Assembly: GCF_001598215.1 (NCBI RefSeq)
Contig: NZ_BCXJ01000003.1
Coordinates: 649,476 to 713,475 of the forward strand
Origin: Shouchella clausii
Lineage (GTDB): Bacteria > Bacillota > Bacilli > Bacillales > Bacillaceae_D
DNA length: 64,000 bases
Direction: 5' to 3'
Of the stretch, positions 45,032 through 54,507 are shown in pieces (the stretch's first letter is position 1; every line of letters starts with the position of its first letter). The position numbers and the translations under genes are program-made. A model generated the notes under the pieces. The model was not told the DNA's origin and did no database searches. It saw only the letters and a list, made by a program, of their open reading frames with translations.

Positions 45032-45931
45032 TTGAATCATGTATCAGGCATTTATGCTGCGCTGTTAACACCATTCCATGAAGATCAATCGATTCACAAA
45101 GAAGCATTGCAGCAGCTTGTTGCTCGGATGATTGACAATGGCGTTCACGGGCTATTTGCACTAGGAACCAATGGGGAATTCCATACATTAACTCCCCAAG
45201 AGAAATACGAAGTTGCAACAATCGTTCTTAAAGAAGCAAAAGGAAAAATTCCGGTGATGCTTGGTGTTGGGGGCAATTATACGGAAGAGGCCATTCAACT
45301 AGCAAAAGGGTTTGAACAGCTCGGCGCAACCATGTTTTCTGTGATCACGCCTTATTTTATGCCACCAAACCAAAGCGAACTGGCGAATTACTTTGAAGAC
45401 ATTGCTAACGCGACCGAAGTACCGATTTTCTTATACAACATTCCCTCAAAAACAGGAGTTTGTATTGATCCGTTGACTGTCGCACGTTTGGCAAAACACC
45501 CGAACATCTATGGGATTAAAGACAGCAGCGGCGACTTCCAATTAATTCAATCATACATTCAACACACACAAGAAGAAGATTTTGTTGTATTTGCCGGGAC
45601 GGATTCGCTGATTTTGAAAACGCTCCAGGAAGGCGGAGGCGGGGCCGTTGCGGCAACGGCAAACGCGTTGCCCAAACTCGTCTCATCCATATTTACTCAT
45701 TTTAAAAATGGACAATTTGACGAAGCCGAGAAAGCACAAGCTCAACTCCAACCATTGCGGGACACATTTTCTCTGAGTACCATCCCTGCTTCGTTAAAAA
45801 AAGCGGTCGAACTGTCAGGGATTCCTGTTGGCCCGCCTAGACGGCCTGTCCAACCTGTTGATTTCAAAGCCTTACGCCAAATTGAAACAATGATGCGTAC
45901 ATATCGAGCAGAAGGAGTATTAGACGAATGA
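45032..45931 (+). CDS. DapA/NanA family aldolase or dehydratase
   Basis: A TIM-barrel class I lyase of 299 residues forming a Schiff base with pyruvate or a 2-keto acid. Visible are FALGTNGEFHTLTPQEK (the GTTGE-type loop), the proton-relay Tyr in FLYNIPSKTG and the Schiff-base Lys in YGIKDSSGDF. It is not the lysine-pathway DapA judging by its context with oxidoreductases and a tricarboxylate transporter; cleavage or dehydration of a sugar-acid-like 2-keto acid is more likely. TTG 45032 is 7 bases behind AGGAGGTG. Confidence 0.82.
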   Translation: MNHVSGIYAALLTPFHEDQSIHKEALQQLVARMIDNGVHGLFALGTNGEFHTLTPQEKYEVATIVLKEAKGKIPVMLGVGGNYTEEAIQLAKGFEQLGATMFSVITPYFMPPNQSELANYFEDIANATEVPIFLYNIPSKTGVCIDPLTVARLAKHPNIYGIKDSSGDFQLIQSYIQHTQEEDFVVFAGTDSLILKTLQEGGGGAVAATANALPKLVSSIFTHFKNGQFDEAEKAQAQLQPLRDTFSLSTIPASLKKAVELSGIPVGPPRRPVQPVDFKALRQIETMMRTYRAEGVLDE

Positions 45932-47097
45932 ATATACATTACCAATTTCAAACGGCAGATAAACTCATTGCTGGTATTGGTGTGTTTGCCGAATTAGTCA
46001 GTCACTTGCAAAAGACAGTCCCTTCTATTGAGCGAGTACTCATTGTCACGCAACCTTTTGTTAAGAAACTGGATTTTTATCAAGTGATGACCTCTTCCTT
46101 TGAGAAGGCTGGCCTTTTATACGACGTTGTTACCGATGTAGAACCTGAACCGACAGAAGCCAATATTGAAAACATAAAAGAGCGTGTACGCCATTCGTCA
46201 TACGACGTGTTGATTGGTTTAGGAGGCGGAAGTGTTCTTGACTCGACCAAATTACTGTCTGTGTTGTTGTCAAACGCATGTACCATTCAAGATATCTTAG
46301 GAACGGATCTTGTAAAAGAACCTGGCATTCCGACTGTGCTCATCCCAACCACGTCGGGCACTGGGTCAGAAGTGACGCCAAATGCGATTGTGACCTTTCC
46401 AGACAAAGAGCTGAAGATTGGCATTGTCAGTCGCCATTTGTTGCCTGTGCTCGTTGTGCTTGACCCACTATTAACGGTGTCCCTTCCTAAACCAATTACA
46501 GCCGCCACTGGGATGGACGCATTCACCCACTCGTTGGAGTCGTTTATTTCCAATAAAGCCAATCGATTTAGCGACATGTTTGCGCTTGAATCAATACGGC
46601 TCATCTCCGCCGGGATTCAGACAGCCTATCACGATGGCAGCAATGTAGAAGCACGTGAAAAAATGCTCATTGGCTCGGCGTACGGCGGAATGGCATTGAC
46701 CGCCGCTGGTACGGCAGCTGTGCATGCAATGGCTTATCCCCTTGGAGGAAAGTTTAAGGTGACACATGGCGTCGCCAATTCGATGCTGCTCCCACATGTG
46801 ATGGCGTACAACATGGACGCCATTGTCGACCGCCTTGCTCAAGTAGCTGAACCAATGGGCATTCAACTGAATCAAGGAGCAACGGCCCAACAAAAAGCAG
46901 AAGCAGTTGTACAAACGATAAAAGACTGGACAGCCGAATTTTCAATCCCACAAGATTTAACTCAATTCGGCGTAAGAGAAGATGATTTGGAGAATCTGGC
47001 CATAGCCGCTGTACAGGTGAAACGCCTTATGGACAATAATCCAAAAGAAATGACGGTCAACGATGCGATTCAAATTTACAAAAAGCTACTTGCTTAA
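45928..47097 (+). CDS. Iron-dependent (group III) alcohol dehydrogenase
   Basis: A 389-residue NAD(P)-linked dehydrogenase with the nucleotide motif GLGGGSVLDSTK, TTSGTGSEVTPNAIVT, and the metal ligands in GMDAFTHSLESF and AVHAMAYPLGGKFKVTHG. It overlaps the lyase gene by 4 bases, so the two are coupled. It may reduce or oxidise the aldehyde released by the lyase. Confidence 0.9.
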   Translation: MNIHYQFQTADKLIAGIGVFAELVSHLQKTVPSIERVLIVTQPFVKKLDFYQVMTSSFEKAGLLYDVVTDVEPEPTEANIENIKERVRHSSYDVLIGLGGGSVLDSTKLLSVLLSNACTIQDILGTDLVKEPGIPTVLIPTTSGTGSEVTPNAIVTFPDKELKIGIVSRHLLPVLVVLDPLLTVSLPKPITAATGMDAFTHSLESFISNKANRFSDMFALESIRLISAGIQTAYHDGSNVEAREKMLIGSAYGGMALTAAGTAAVHAMAYPLGGKFKVTHGVANSMLLPHVMAYNMDAIVDRLAQVAEPMGIQLNQGATAQQKAEAVVQTIKDWTAEFSIPQDLTQFGVREDDLENLAIAAVQVKRLMDNNPKEMTVNDAIQIYKKLLA

Positions 47098-47231
47098 TCT
47101 GAAAACGGACACCATTTCAGGTGATTTGACAATAATGCAGAGCCGACACAGACAGGCGCATTTTGCGCCCTGTTCTGGCCTGGATGTGGCCATTTTACAG
47201 ATAGCACAAATGCATGAGAGAAGGTGGAAGA

Positions 47232-48182
47232 ATGAAAGTCATTTGTACATCGCCGTCATTTGCCAAGCACTCTAACAAGCCAATCATCCGCTTACAGCAA
47301 GAAGGAATAGAACTCGTTCGCGTTCCTCCGGACATTTCACAAGCGGAGTTTGTCCAAGAAGCAAAAGGAGCCGAAGCAGCGATCGTCGCCTTCAACAAAA
47401 TAAATGATGCTGTATTGGCGCAGCTCCCTGACTTGAAGGTCGTTGCTAAACACGGAGTGGGGGTAGACAACATTGACGTAGCTGCAGCAAAAAAACATGG
47501 CGTAATCGTCACCAATGTACCAAACGCAAACAAGCATGCTGTTGCCGATTTTGCCTTTAGCTTACTATTGTCACTCGCGCGGCAAATTCCGAGTGGAACC
47601 GATATAACAAAAAAAGGCGAATGGCCGTCTTTATTTGGAGCGGATGTCTATCAGCAGACACTTGGAATTATCGGATTAGGCGCAATTGGCAAAGAAGTGG
47701 CACGACGAGCAAGTGGATTTGCCATGAATGTACTTGCTTATGACCCTTATATTGATCGGACCTATGCAGATCAGAACGGAATTGAAGCCGTTTCATTGGA
47801 GGCGCTTCTCCAACAAAGCGATTTTGTCACGGTTCATATTCCGCTTTTGCCAGCAACGAGGCATTTAATTGGAGAACGAGAATTGCAGCTTATGAAAAAA
47901 AGTGCTTATCTCGTCAACGCCTCGAGGGGAGGAATTGTCGACGAAACAGCATTATACGAAGCGCTACAAACACAACAACTGGCAGGCGCAGCACTGGATG
48001 TGTTTGAAAAGGAACCGCTTTATAAGTCACCGCTCTTTTCGCTAGATTCATTTATTGCTATGCCCCACGTGGCTGGCTATACGCCTGGAGCAATCAATAC
48101 GCTCAGCCACACTTGTGTTGACCAGATTATCGCCGTGTTAAAAGGAAAAGGGGATCTTATTCATGTCGTTTCCGGTCCTTAA
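47232..48182 (+). CDS. D-isomer 2-hydroxyacid dehydrogenase
   Basis: A 316-residue enzyme of the SerA/glyoxylate reductase family. NAD-binding GIIGLGAIGKEVARRA, catalytic Arg in VNASRGGIVDE, Glu in FEKEPL and His in AMPHVAGYTP are present. It interconverts a 2-keto acid and a D-2-hydroxy acid. GAAGGTGG precedes ATG 47232; a 6-codon longer frame is less likely. It lies in the carboxylate operon 135 bases after the alcohol dehydrogenase. Confidence 0.88.
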   Translation: MKVICTSPSFAKHSNKPIIRLQQEGIELVRVPPDISQAEFVQEAKGAEAAIVAFNKINDAVLAQLPDLKVVAKHGVGVDNIDVAAAKKHGVIVTNVPNANKHAVADFAFSLLLSLARQIPSGTDITKKGEWPSLFGADVYQQTLGIIGLGAIGKEVARRASGFAMNVLAYDPYIDRTYADQNGIEAVSLEALLQQSDFVTVHIPLLPATRHLIGERELQLMKKSAYLVNASRGGIVDETALYEALQTQQLAGAALDVFEKEPLYKSPLFSLDSFIAMPHVAGYTPGAINTLSHTCVDQIIAVLKGKGDLIHVVSGP

Positions 48183-48197
48183 ACGAAGGGAGAGAAA

Positions 48198-49214
48198 ATG
48201 ATGATAAAACAATTGGCAGGATTAGGGCTTAGTTTGCTGCTCCTCGCAGGGTGCCAACAAACTACAGAGCCTGCAGCTGAAGTAAACCAAGGCGAAGGCA
48301 AACCGAGCGATAGTTTTCCGACTCGGACGGTTCGAATTGTCGTTCCATATGAAGCTGGAGGCGGAAGTGATGTGACCGCGAGGAAACTGGCTGAAATCAT
48401 AACGAAAAAGGGTTTGCTGCCAGGTGGAGATCCGATCGTCGTTAACTTGCCAGGAAGCAACACCCGGAGTGGGCTTCAAGAAGTCATGAACGCAGACCCG
48501 GACGGGCACACGATTTTGTTGCACCATTCTTCACTAAATTCGATGAACGCACTAGGTATGATCGATATTAACCATGATGATTTTCAAATCGTTTCCCAGA
48601 TAGCAGAAAGCCCGCTTTTACTTGTAGGTTCATCAGATTCAGAATGGACAACCTTTCAAGAATACATAGATGCAGCAAAAGCGGACCCACGTTCTGTCCG
48701 TGTTGGACTTCCTGGTCTAGGACCGGTTTCCCATCTGGCATATGAATACTTTACACGTGTGGTAGGCGTGAATGAAGAATTTGCCATTGTGCCTTACACT
48801 GGGGGAGCGGGTGCCACAACGGCCTTAATGGGTGGACAAGTGGATATGCGTATGTCAGCAACGTTAGATGCTGTGAATTATGCTGAGTCAGGAGACATTG
48901 TCCCTCTAGTCACGACCAGTTATGAGGAACACCCTCACCCGCTGTTGAAGGAAGCAACGACGATGAAAGAATTGGGCATTGATTTTGACCTTAATCTCAT
49001 GTACGGAATATATGCGCCCAAAGGCGTACCGGATGACCGCCTCGCTATACTGGCCAGTGCCTTTGAGGAAGCCGTCAATAGTGAAGAGTTCCAAGAGTAT
49101 GGAGAAGCAATGGGACTTGAACCGCTTTTTCGAGAGGCAGACGAATACGCAGACTTGCATGATAAACATCAAGCGATCTTCGATGACATTGCTAAAGAAA
49201 TTCAAGTAGAGTAG
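48198..49214 (+). CDS. tctC: Tripartite tricarboxylate transporter binding protein TctC
   Basis: A 338-residue lipoprotein (lipobox LLAGC at about residue 19) of the Bug/TctC family. Typical segments are RTVRIVVPYEAGGGSDVTAR near the start of the mature domain and VGLPGLGPVSHLAYEYF. It captures a di- or tricarboxylate outside the membrane for TctAB. The ligand cannot be read from sequence, but the neighbouring enzymes suggest a hydroxylated sugar acid. Confidence 0.9.
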   Translation: MMIKQLAGLGLSLLLLAGCQQTTEPAAEVNQGEGKPSDSFPTRTVRIVVPYEAGGGSDVTARKLAEIITKKGLLPGGDPIVVNLPGSNTRSGLQEVMNADPDGHTILLHHSSLNSMNALGMIDINHDDFQIVSQIAESPLLLVGSSDSEWTTFQEYIDAAKADPRSVRVGLPGLGPVSHLAYEYFTRVVGVNEEFAIVPYTGGAGATTALMGGQVDMRMSATLDAVNYAESGDIVPLVTTSYEEHPHPLLKEATTMKELGIDFDLNLMYGIYAPKGVPDDRLAILASAFEEAVNSEEFQEYGEAMGLEPLFREADEYADLHDKHQAIFDDIAKEIQVE

Positions 49215-49224
49215 GAGCCTGTAT

Positions 49225-49683
49225 ATGAAACGATATAGTGTCCAACTAATGTTTATAGCCTTTTCCGTTTTGCTTTTTGTAAACGGTATCACATCTGTAA
49301 AAACACAAACGATTCGTGAAGATTTATTAAATCAACGAGATTATATGCTCATTATTGCGGCAATGATTTTTGGTTTTTCTTTGCTTAGCATTCTACTTGA
49401 GTTTCGAAAAGCAAACAAGGAGCAAACGAAGCCTCTTTCATTTGGCGTCAATAAGAAAGTTGTCGTGATTATCGGCGTCACTTTTCTGTTTGCCTTAGGT
49501 GTCACATTTGTCGGTTTTTTTACATCAACGGCCTTATTTACATTTGCCATTACATTTTACTTAAGCGAGAAATCGAAAGCCAGCCTAGCAAAGTCCATTT
49601 CGTTTTCCCTTGGCTTAACGGTTGTGCTGTTCATCGTCTTTGATCTCATTAACGTGTTTTTTCCAAACACATTGCTTATTTAG
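49225..49683 (+). CDS. tctB: Tripartite tricarboxylate transporter small subunit TctB
   Basis: A 152-residue protein with four membrane helices and the usual charged loop between helices 2 and 3 (LLEFRKANKEQTKPLSFG). It lies 10 bases after tctC and 18 bases before tctA; AGGAG precedes ATG 49225. It assists the large permease. Confidence 0.9.
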   Translation: MKRYSVQLMFIAFSVLLFVNGITSVKTQTIREDLLNQRDYMLIIAAMIFGFSLLSILLEFRKANKEQTKPLSFGVNKKVVVIIGVTFLFALGVTFVGFFTSTALFTFAITFYLSEKSKASLAKSISFSLGLTVVLFIVFDLINVFFPNTLLI

Positions 49684-49701
49684 TCAGGAGGAACAAAATA
49701 T

Positions 49702-51189
49702 ATGGACGCACAAACAGCATTTGGAATATTCATAGAAATCATCACAAGCTCTGCTGTTTTATACATCCTTGCAGGAACAGCACTAGGGGTTTTTTTCGGA
49801 GCGTTACCCGGTTTAACTGCAACGTTAGCGATTGTGATTTTATTGCCGTTCACCTACGGAATGGATCCCGCCTCAGGAATAGCAATGCTAATTGCCGCCT
49901 ACATTGGCGGAATTTCAGGCGGTGTAGTGGCATCGGTATTGATTGGCATGCCCGGAACCCCATCTTCGATCACGACCGTGTACGACGGCTATCCTATGGC
50001 CAAAAAAGGCCTTGGTGGCAAAGCGCTGGGCATTGGCGCAATGGGCAGTTTGATCGGCTCTCTTGTCTCGCTCTTTTTCCTTGTTACGCTGGCTCCTCAG
50101 CTAGCGTCTATTGCTTTACGTTTCAGCCCAATTGAATACACAATGGTCATTTTGTTCGCGTTTATTACGGTCGCTGGCCTAACAGAAAACTTTCTAAAAA
50201 GTTCACTCGTTGCCATCGTTGGCTTAGGCATTGCCTTAATTGGCTTTGACCCCCTCAATTCTGCCGAACGAAACCCATTTGGCTTAGATGTATTTGCGGG
50301 CGGCATCACTGCCATCCCAGCAATGATTGGTTTGTTTGTCGTGTCAAAAGTGTTTATTGAACTAGAAGGCGGACATCAAAATACAATTATTCCAAAAATC
50401 TCTATGAAAAACATTTATCCAAAACTAAGTGAAATTCGCGCATCCTGGACCAATTACTTGCGCTCGAGCCTGATCGGAACCTCGATTGGCATTTTACCAG
50501 GAATCGGCGGAACATTGGCAAATTTCGTTTCCTATGATCAAGCAAAAAAAGCAAGCAAAGAACCAGAGACATTCGGAAAAGGAAATGTTGACGGGCTGAT
50601 TGCCTCCGAGACTGCCAACAACGCCGTCATTGCCGGAAACCTGATTCCACTGCTTGCCCTTGGGATACCAGGAGATTCAGTGTCGGCGATTCTGTTGGGT
50701 GGTCTACAAATTCAAGGGCTCCAACCAGGGCCGTTGTTGTTTCAAAACCAGCCAGAATTCATCGTCAATCTATTCATTTCTTTCTTTATCGCTGTCATTA
50801 TGATGTATGTGCTTATGATGACAGTAGGCATTCGCCTCTTCCCGCGAATGCTGTCTCTAAAGAAAGTCTATCTGCTTCCGTTCGTGCTTGTAATGAGCAT
50901 TGCTGGCGCGTATAACATTGGCTATCGCGTAGAAGATATTTGGATTATGATCATCTTTGGCGTCATTGGTTACGCCTTCCATAAGCTTGATTTTCCGACG
51001 CTTCCGTTGGTCATCACGTTGTTGCTAGGCTCCACCTTTGAAATGAACTTGCGCACATCATTAATCCTAACAGAAGGAAGCTTGGTGCCATTTGTCTCAC
51101 GTCCTATCTCACTCATTTTCGTTGTGCTGACGATCATTAGCCTGTTGTTTATCATACGTTCAAGCAGAAAAGCACGGCAGGAGGCTTAG
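49702..51189 (+). CDS. tctA: Tripartite tricarboxylate transporter large subunit TctA
   Basis: The 495-residue main permease with about 12 helices. Hallmarks are GALPGLTATLAIVILLPFTY at residues 28-47, GGVVASVLIGMPGTPSS, GILPGIGGTLANFVSYD and LALGIPGDSVSAILLGGL. It drives ion-coupled uptake of the carboxylate delivered by TctC. AGGAGG precedes ATG 49702. It is the last gene of the operon. Confidence 0.95.
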   Translation: MDAQTAFGIFIEIITSSAVLYILAGTALGVFFGALPGLTATLAIVILLPFTYGMDPASGIAMLIAAYIGGISGGVVASVLIGMPGTPSSITTVYDGYPMAKKGLGGKALGIGAMGSLIGSLVSLFFLVTLAPQLASIALRFSPIEYTMVILFAFITVAGLTENFLKSSLVAIVGLGIALIGFDPLNSAERNPFGLDVFAGGITAIPAMIGLFVVSKVFIELEGGHQNTIIPKISMKNIYPKLSEIRASWTNYLRSSLIGTSIGILPGIGGTLANFVSYDQAKKASKEPETFGKGNVDGLIASETANNAVIAGNLIPLLALGIPGDSVSAILLGGLQIQGLQPGPLLFQNQPEFIVNLFISFFIAVIMMYVLMMTVGIRLFPRMLSLKKVYLLPFVLVMSIAGAYNIGYRVEDIWIMIIFGVIGYAFHKLDFPTLPLVITLLLGSTFEMNLRTSLILTEGSLVPFVSRPISLIFVVLTIISLLFIIRSSRKARQEA

Positions 51190-51585
51190 GTGTGACTAGA
51201 GTAGTCGTCGCCTAAAAAACTAATCATTCAAAGTGTAGGGGCGAGTCAAGATGGAAATAAAGTGGTTTTATGAGCAAAGCCTATGGACGGGATGAACAAG
51301 AAGGATTTGAAGTAACTATCGTCGCTTGGAGATGTTGATAAAGACATTCTCTCCCTTCTCTTGATTGCTTTAAGGAGTGAAAATCGTCTCAATGCTTGCT
51401 AAGGAAGCCGACATAGTGAATAAACTTTGAAATTCTCCTCGCTAATACTAGAGTAGTTTCTTTAATTGATCACCTTCTTGAATTATGTAGAATTTATCTT
51501 GAGTCTTCTTGGTACTGAAATGACAGGGTCATGCTCGTTTGACACTCCATCCTTGCCAAGGAGGCTCTGATTGTTTACCCATCTT
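51190..51585. other. Gene-poor gap with a possible short remnant
   Basis: In the plus strand near 51290-51405 a frame reads MDGMNKKDLK, a stop, then LSSLGDVDKDILSLLLIALR and SENRLNAC. It looks like a dead small gene of unknown family. No terminator for tctA is obvious. Confidence 0.3.
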
Positions 51586-52059
51586 TTAATATTCGTCATC
51601 TAGTAAGTCTTTGTTTTTTTTATAAGATCGGTGTAAAGAAAACATATTTAATAAGAACATCAAGATGCACGCTATTACACCTAGACCTGACAAAGTTATA
51701 AGATCTCCAATTGTTTTTGGGAGACCAGTTACCAAAATGGAAAGTAGAGAAAATATAAAACCGAAAGTGATTGAACTGCCTACTATCTTTCTTCTTTCAC
51801 TTTGGAAATCAGTACTAGTAGCTACATTACTAAATTCTGTACCACTACTCACATAACCTATTAGAATATATGTGATCGATACAACAACAGGAATAAATAA
51901 TGCTATTGAAGCATCCATATTCAAAGAGAATATAGTTTCCGCCAACATGAACACAACACTCATAAGAATACTTATTACAAAACCCTCTGCTAAAAAATTC
52001 AAAAGCTTTTGCTTCTTATATTCATCGTTAGGAAGTAAATATTTTATCCATGACTTCAT
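51586..52059 (-). CDS. Four-helix membrane protein of the Xre-linked type
   Basis: A 157-residue protein with four membrane helices in two pairs (residues 25-45, 53-70, 95-113, 120-140) and charged ends. This layout resembles the DUF3278-like proteins encoded directly after small Xre regulators. ATG 52059 is behind GGGAGG and lies 3 bases after the stop of a broken xre gene, so it was translationally coupled to it. The function is unknown. Confidence 0.6.
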   Translation of the reverse strand: MKSWIKYLLPNDEYKKQKLLNFLAEGFVISILMSVVFMLAETIFSLNMDASIALFIPVVVSITYILIGYVSSGTEFSNVATSTDFQSERRKIVGSSITFGFIFSLLSILVTGLPKTIGDLITLSGLGVIACILMFLLNMFSLHRSYKKNKDLLDDEY

Positions 52060-52062
52060 GCT

Positions 52063-52245
52063 TCAAACCTCCCAAAATAATTGCTCTAATGATGCCTTAG
52101 CGATAGCTATACATAGTTTAAGAGACGAATTATAGCGATTTCTTTCGATCAACCCAATCGTTTGTCTAGAAACATTTACTTTATCTGTAAGTTCCCCTTG
52201 AGTTAGTCCTCAATCCCTTCTTGCCTGCTTCACTCTGTTCTCCAA
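52063..52245 (-). pseudogene. Broken Xre family regulator
   Basis: Minus strand from TTG 52245: ENRVKQARRD, a TGA, then GLTQGELTDKVNVSRQTIGL, IERNRYNSSLKLCIAIAKA and LEQLFWEV. The HTH and the C-terminal LxLxFWE pattern mark the short YozG/Xre family. There is an in-frame stop at codon 14 and a few codons seem to be missing before LEQLFWEV, so it is probably inactive. Confidence 0.7.
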
Positions 52246-52382
52246 AAAAACGCCAATCTTCTTATTACAGGTTTACTGTAACATAGAGAATGCCCAATGT
52301 AAAATATATGTTGCATTTTGTAAGTTTAATTTTTCTTTAATAAAGTATTTATTTCTTACGACCCTCCATTTTTTCGCCTTTC

Positions 52383-52709
52383 TTACATCTCAAATAAATA
52401 ATCACGCTCTACTTTGCATACACGTACGACGAATCGACTATACCACTCTTTTTTTCCACGTTCTTGAGCGACTTGGTGAGCTGCATGTGCTTTCCAAGCG
52501 GCGATATCCTCGAGTGTTTTCCAGTAAGAAACGGTAATGCCCAAATTTGAATCTCTTGCACTTTCGATCCCTAAATAGCCTTCTTGTTTACTTGCTAATT
52601 CGACCATTTTTGCTGCCATAACACCATAACCATTGTCCCCTTCCGTTCGCTCTGAAGCAAAGACAACCGCATAATAAGGCAATTTATATGTACGTGCTAA
52701 GTGACTCAT
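52383..52709 (-). CDS. Antibiotic biosynthesis monooxygenase (ABM) domain protein
   Basis: A 108-residue dimeric ferredoxin-like fold: YAVVFASERTEGDNGYGVMA, the GYLGIESARDSNLGITVSYW core and WKAHAAHQVAQERGKKEWYS. Relatives act as cofactor-free quinone monooxygenases or heme-related enzymes, but most are uncharacterised. ATG 52709 is used; a TTG 2 codons upstream is possible. It is monocistronic. Confidence 0.8.
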   Translation of the reverse strand: MSHLARTYKLPYYAVVFASERTEGDNGYGVMAAKMVELASKQEGYLGIESARDSNLGITVSYWKTLEDIAAWKAHAAHQVAQERGKKEWYSRFVVRVCKVERDYLFEM

Positions 52710-52922
52710 TTCCAACCACGCTCCTTCCTTATCAATACTGGGACGTACAATTATTATACGTTAACCGGAAAAGCCGCAAAACCTAACCTCTTTCTTTTCA
52801 TTTGCTCTTTTTGCGAAAATGATTAGGTCTTTCCTCGTATCGCTGCTGCTTACGCTATTCGAGAAGTCTTTATGGTTGGCTTTCTACTTTTGCGAAGGGC
52901 CGATTGTATGGGTCTTTTTAAA

Positions 52923-53017
52923 CGTATCACAAATTGATGTATCAAATTGTGATATAACTATTGCTTTTTATATCGTATGTTGATATATTGTTATTGGATA
53001 TATCGCTGCTTGATACA
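52923..53017. promoter_or_regulatory. Array of PadR-type operators
   Basis: Three dyads of the form TATATC-N7-GATATA lie at 52938-52956, 52969-52987 and 52999-53017, spaced 31 and 30 bases (about three helical turns). A weaker overlapping one is at 52923-52941. The middle site lies between TTGCTT (52961) and TATATT (52984), the probable promoter of the padR gene. Confidence 0.75.
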
Positions 53018-53044
53018 ATCTCATTAGAGAAGTGAGGTGAGCTT

Positions 53045-53362
53045 TTGAAAACAACTGAGCTGTTAACCGATTCAATGTTTTATATTATGGCTGCTTTAAC
53101 GAAACCGAGGCATGGTTACGCTATTATGAATTTAATTGAAGAAACAACAAATGGCACGATCACGATAGGCCCTGCTTCCATGTACACGATTATAAAGAAG
53201 TTATTAAAACAAGAATGGATTTATTTGTATGACGGATCGGATTCAAGACGTAAAACATATTTACTTACCGAAAGAGGCAAAGAAGTGCTAGAGGAAGCCG
53301 TGAAAATTAGAAAAACGGTGATTCAATTGGCAGAAAAAGGATTACAGGAGGCTGGAGAATGA
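53045..53362 (+). CDS. PadR family transcriptional regulator
   Basis: A 105-residue winged-helix repressor (FYIMAALTKPRHGYAIMNLI; GPASMYTIIKKLLKQEWIYL; RKTYLLTERGKEVLEEA). The start is TTG 53045 behind GAGGTGAG. It overlaps the following gene by 4 bases and is expected to repress the pair through the three upstream dyads. Confidence 0.9.
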   Translation: MKTTELLTDSMFYIMAALTKPRHGYAIMNLIEETTNGTITIGPASMYTIIKKLLKQEWIYLYDGSDSRRKTYLLTERGKEVLEEAVKIRKTVIQLAEKGLQEAGE

Positions 53363-54081
53363 GACAAACAAAGTATATGATGTCAGGTGGATTAGCCTTT
53401 TCTGAGGACAAGGACATGGAGAAGTTACGGCAATTTTCTTTAAAGGGCTGGCATGTCAGTGACTTTAAGTTTATGGGATATACACTTGAAAAAGGACAAA
53501 GCGCAGATTACATCTATAGTATTGATTATCGTTCATTAAATGAGGAGGAAGCAGGAGAATACTTTGACTTTTTTTCTTCTGCTGGATGGACGCATATTGC
53601 TTCACAAGGAAATTTTCATTTGTTTCGCGGGTTACCTGGCACCAAACCGATTTATAGCGATCAGGAAACAGTGGTTGAAAAACATAACAATGCTGGAAAC
53701 TCTATAAAATGGACCGCACTCTCAACACTCTTATTAACCGTGCTCTTATGGTTTGGCACATTCATAAGCTCAGGTTTTTTACATACGACACTGGTTGTAA
53801 TAGCTACCGTACTCACTACAATTGCCATTCCAACCGCTTGGACAGTCCTTGCAATTTACAATAACAAATGGAAGGCAGAAGGAAGAAAAAGTTTAGTGAA
53901 TCTAACGAAGATGGTCCCGCTTCTTCTTTTCCTAGTTGCGATGACTACATTAATAATTGCCACCGGCACTGACAGCCCCGTTCGCCTTTTAGCCTATATA
54001 GTAATTGGGGCAATTGCGTTTCCGACTGCTATTTGGATGATCATGTCTCTGAAACATAGATTGGGAGGAAGGAGAGCATAG
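53359..54081 (+). CDS. DUF2812 membrane protein
   Basis: A 240-residue protein. Residues 1-100 are the soluble DUF2812 domain (FSEDKDMEKLRQFSLKGWHV; YIYSIDYRSLNEEEAGEYF; FFSSAGWTHI), followed by four membrane helices. DUF2812 proteins nearly always follow padR genes and have no proven function; a part in membrane-stress sensing is a guess. Confidence 0.85.
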   Translation: MRQTKYMMSGGLAFSEDKDMEKLRQFSLKGWHVSDFKFMGYTLEKGQSADYIYSIDYRSLNEEEAGEYFDFFSSAGWTHIASQGNFHLFRGLPGTKPIYSDQETVVEKHNNAGNSIKWTALSTLLLTVLLWFGTFISSGFLHTTLVVIATVLTTIAIPTAWTVLAIYNNKWKAEGRKSLVNLTKMVPLLLFLVAMTTLIIATGTDSPVRLLAYIVIGAIAFPTAIWMIMSLKHRLGGRRA

Positions 54082-54175
54082 GGAAATGTCGTAACATATG
54101 TAGGGAAGTCCTCTTGGTGAAAACATAGGCATTCCTACTAAATGAGGGTTTGAGGCTGTGCCTATCTAAAATAGA

Positions 54176-54226
54176 AAAAAGACTGCTCAAAAGGTCGCTT
54201 CACTATGGCCTTTTGAGACAGCCTCT
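54176..54226 (-). terminator. Long hairpin, probable terminator
   Basis: GACTGCTCAAAAGGTC (54181) pairs with GGCCTTTTGAGACAGCC across a 12-base loop; the minus strand continues TTTTTTC. It could end the MFS transcript. Confidence 0.6.
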
Positions 54227-54228
54227 CT

Positions 54229-54507
54229 ATAGCCCAGTCTCCACTAGGATGATTCTTGGTGAATAAATACGCTTACATGCTTACCATCCTTGATTCGCCC
54301 CTTCTCTAATTAGTTCAAAGTGATTGCCCGCTTGATTTTCTAATCCGCCGAGTACAACGCCTTGCGGTGCCTAGTAGATTATACAGACGTATGAGTTCCG
54401 TAATGCCCTTGGAATAAGGACTACGTGTCTAAGAAAAATACCTATTTTTTTATATCCACCTGATGTTAGTTACGTGTATCCAAAAGTAATCTTTTCGTGT
54501 AGCTGGA
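54229..54507 (-). other. Gap with a possible gene remnant
   Basis: A minus-strand frame reads APQGVVLGGLENQAGNHFEL and IREGANQGW before a stop, with stops upstream. It looks protein-like, but no family is recognised and no start is present. Confidence 0.3.
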
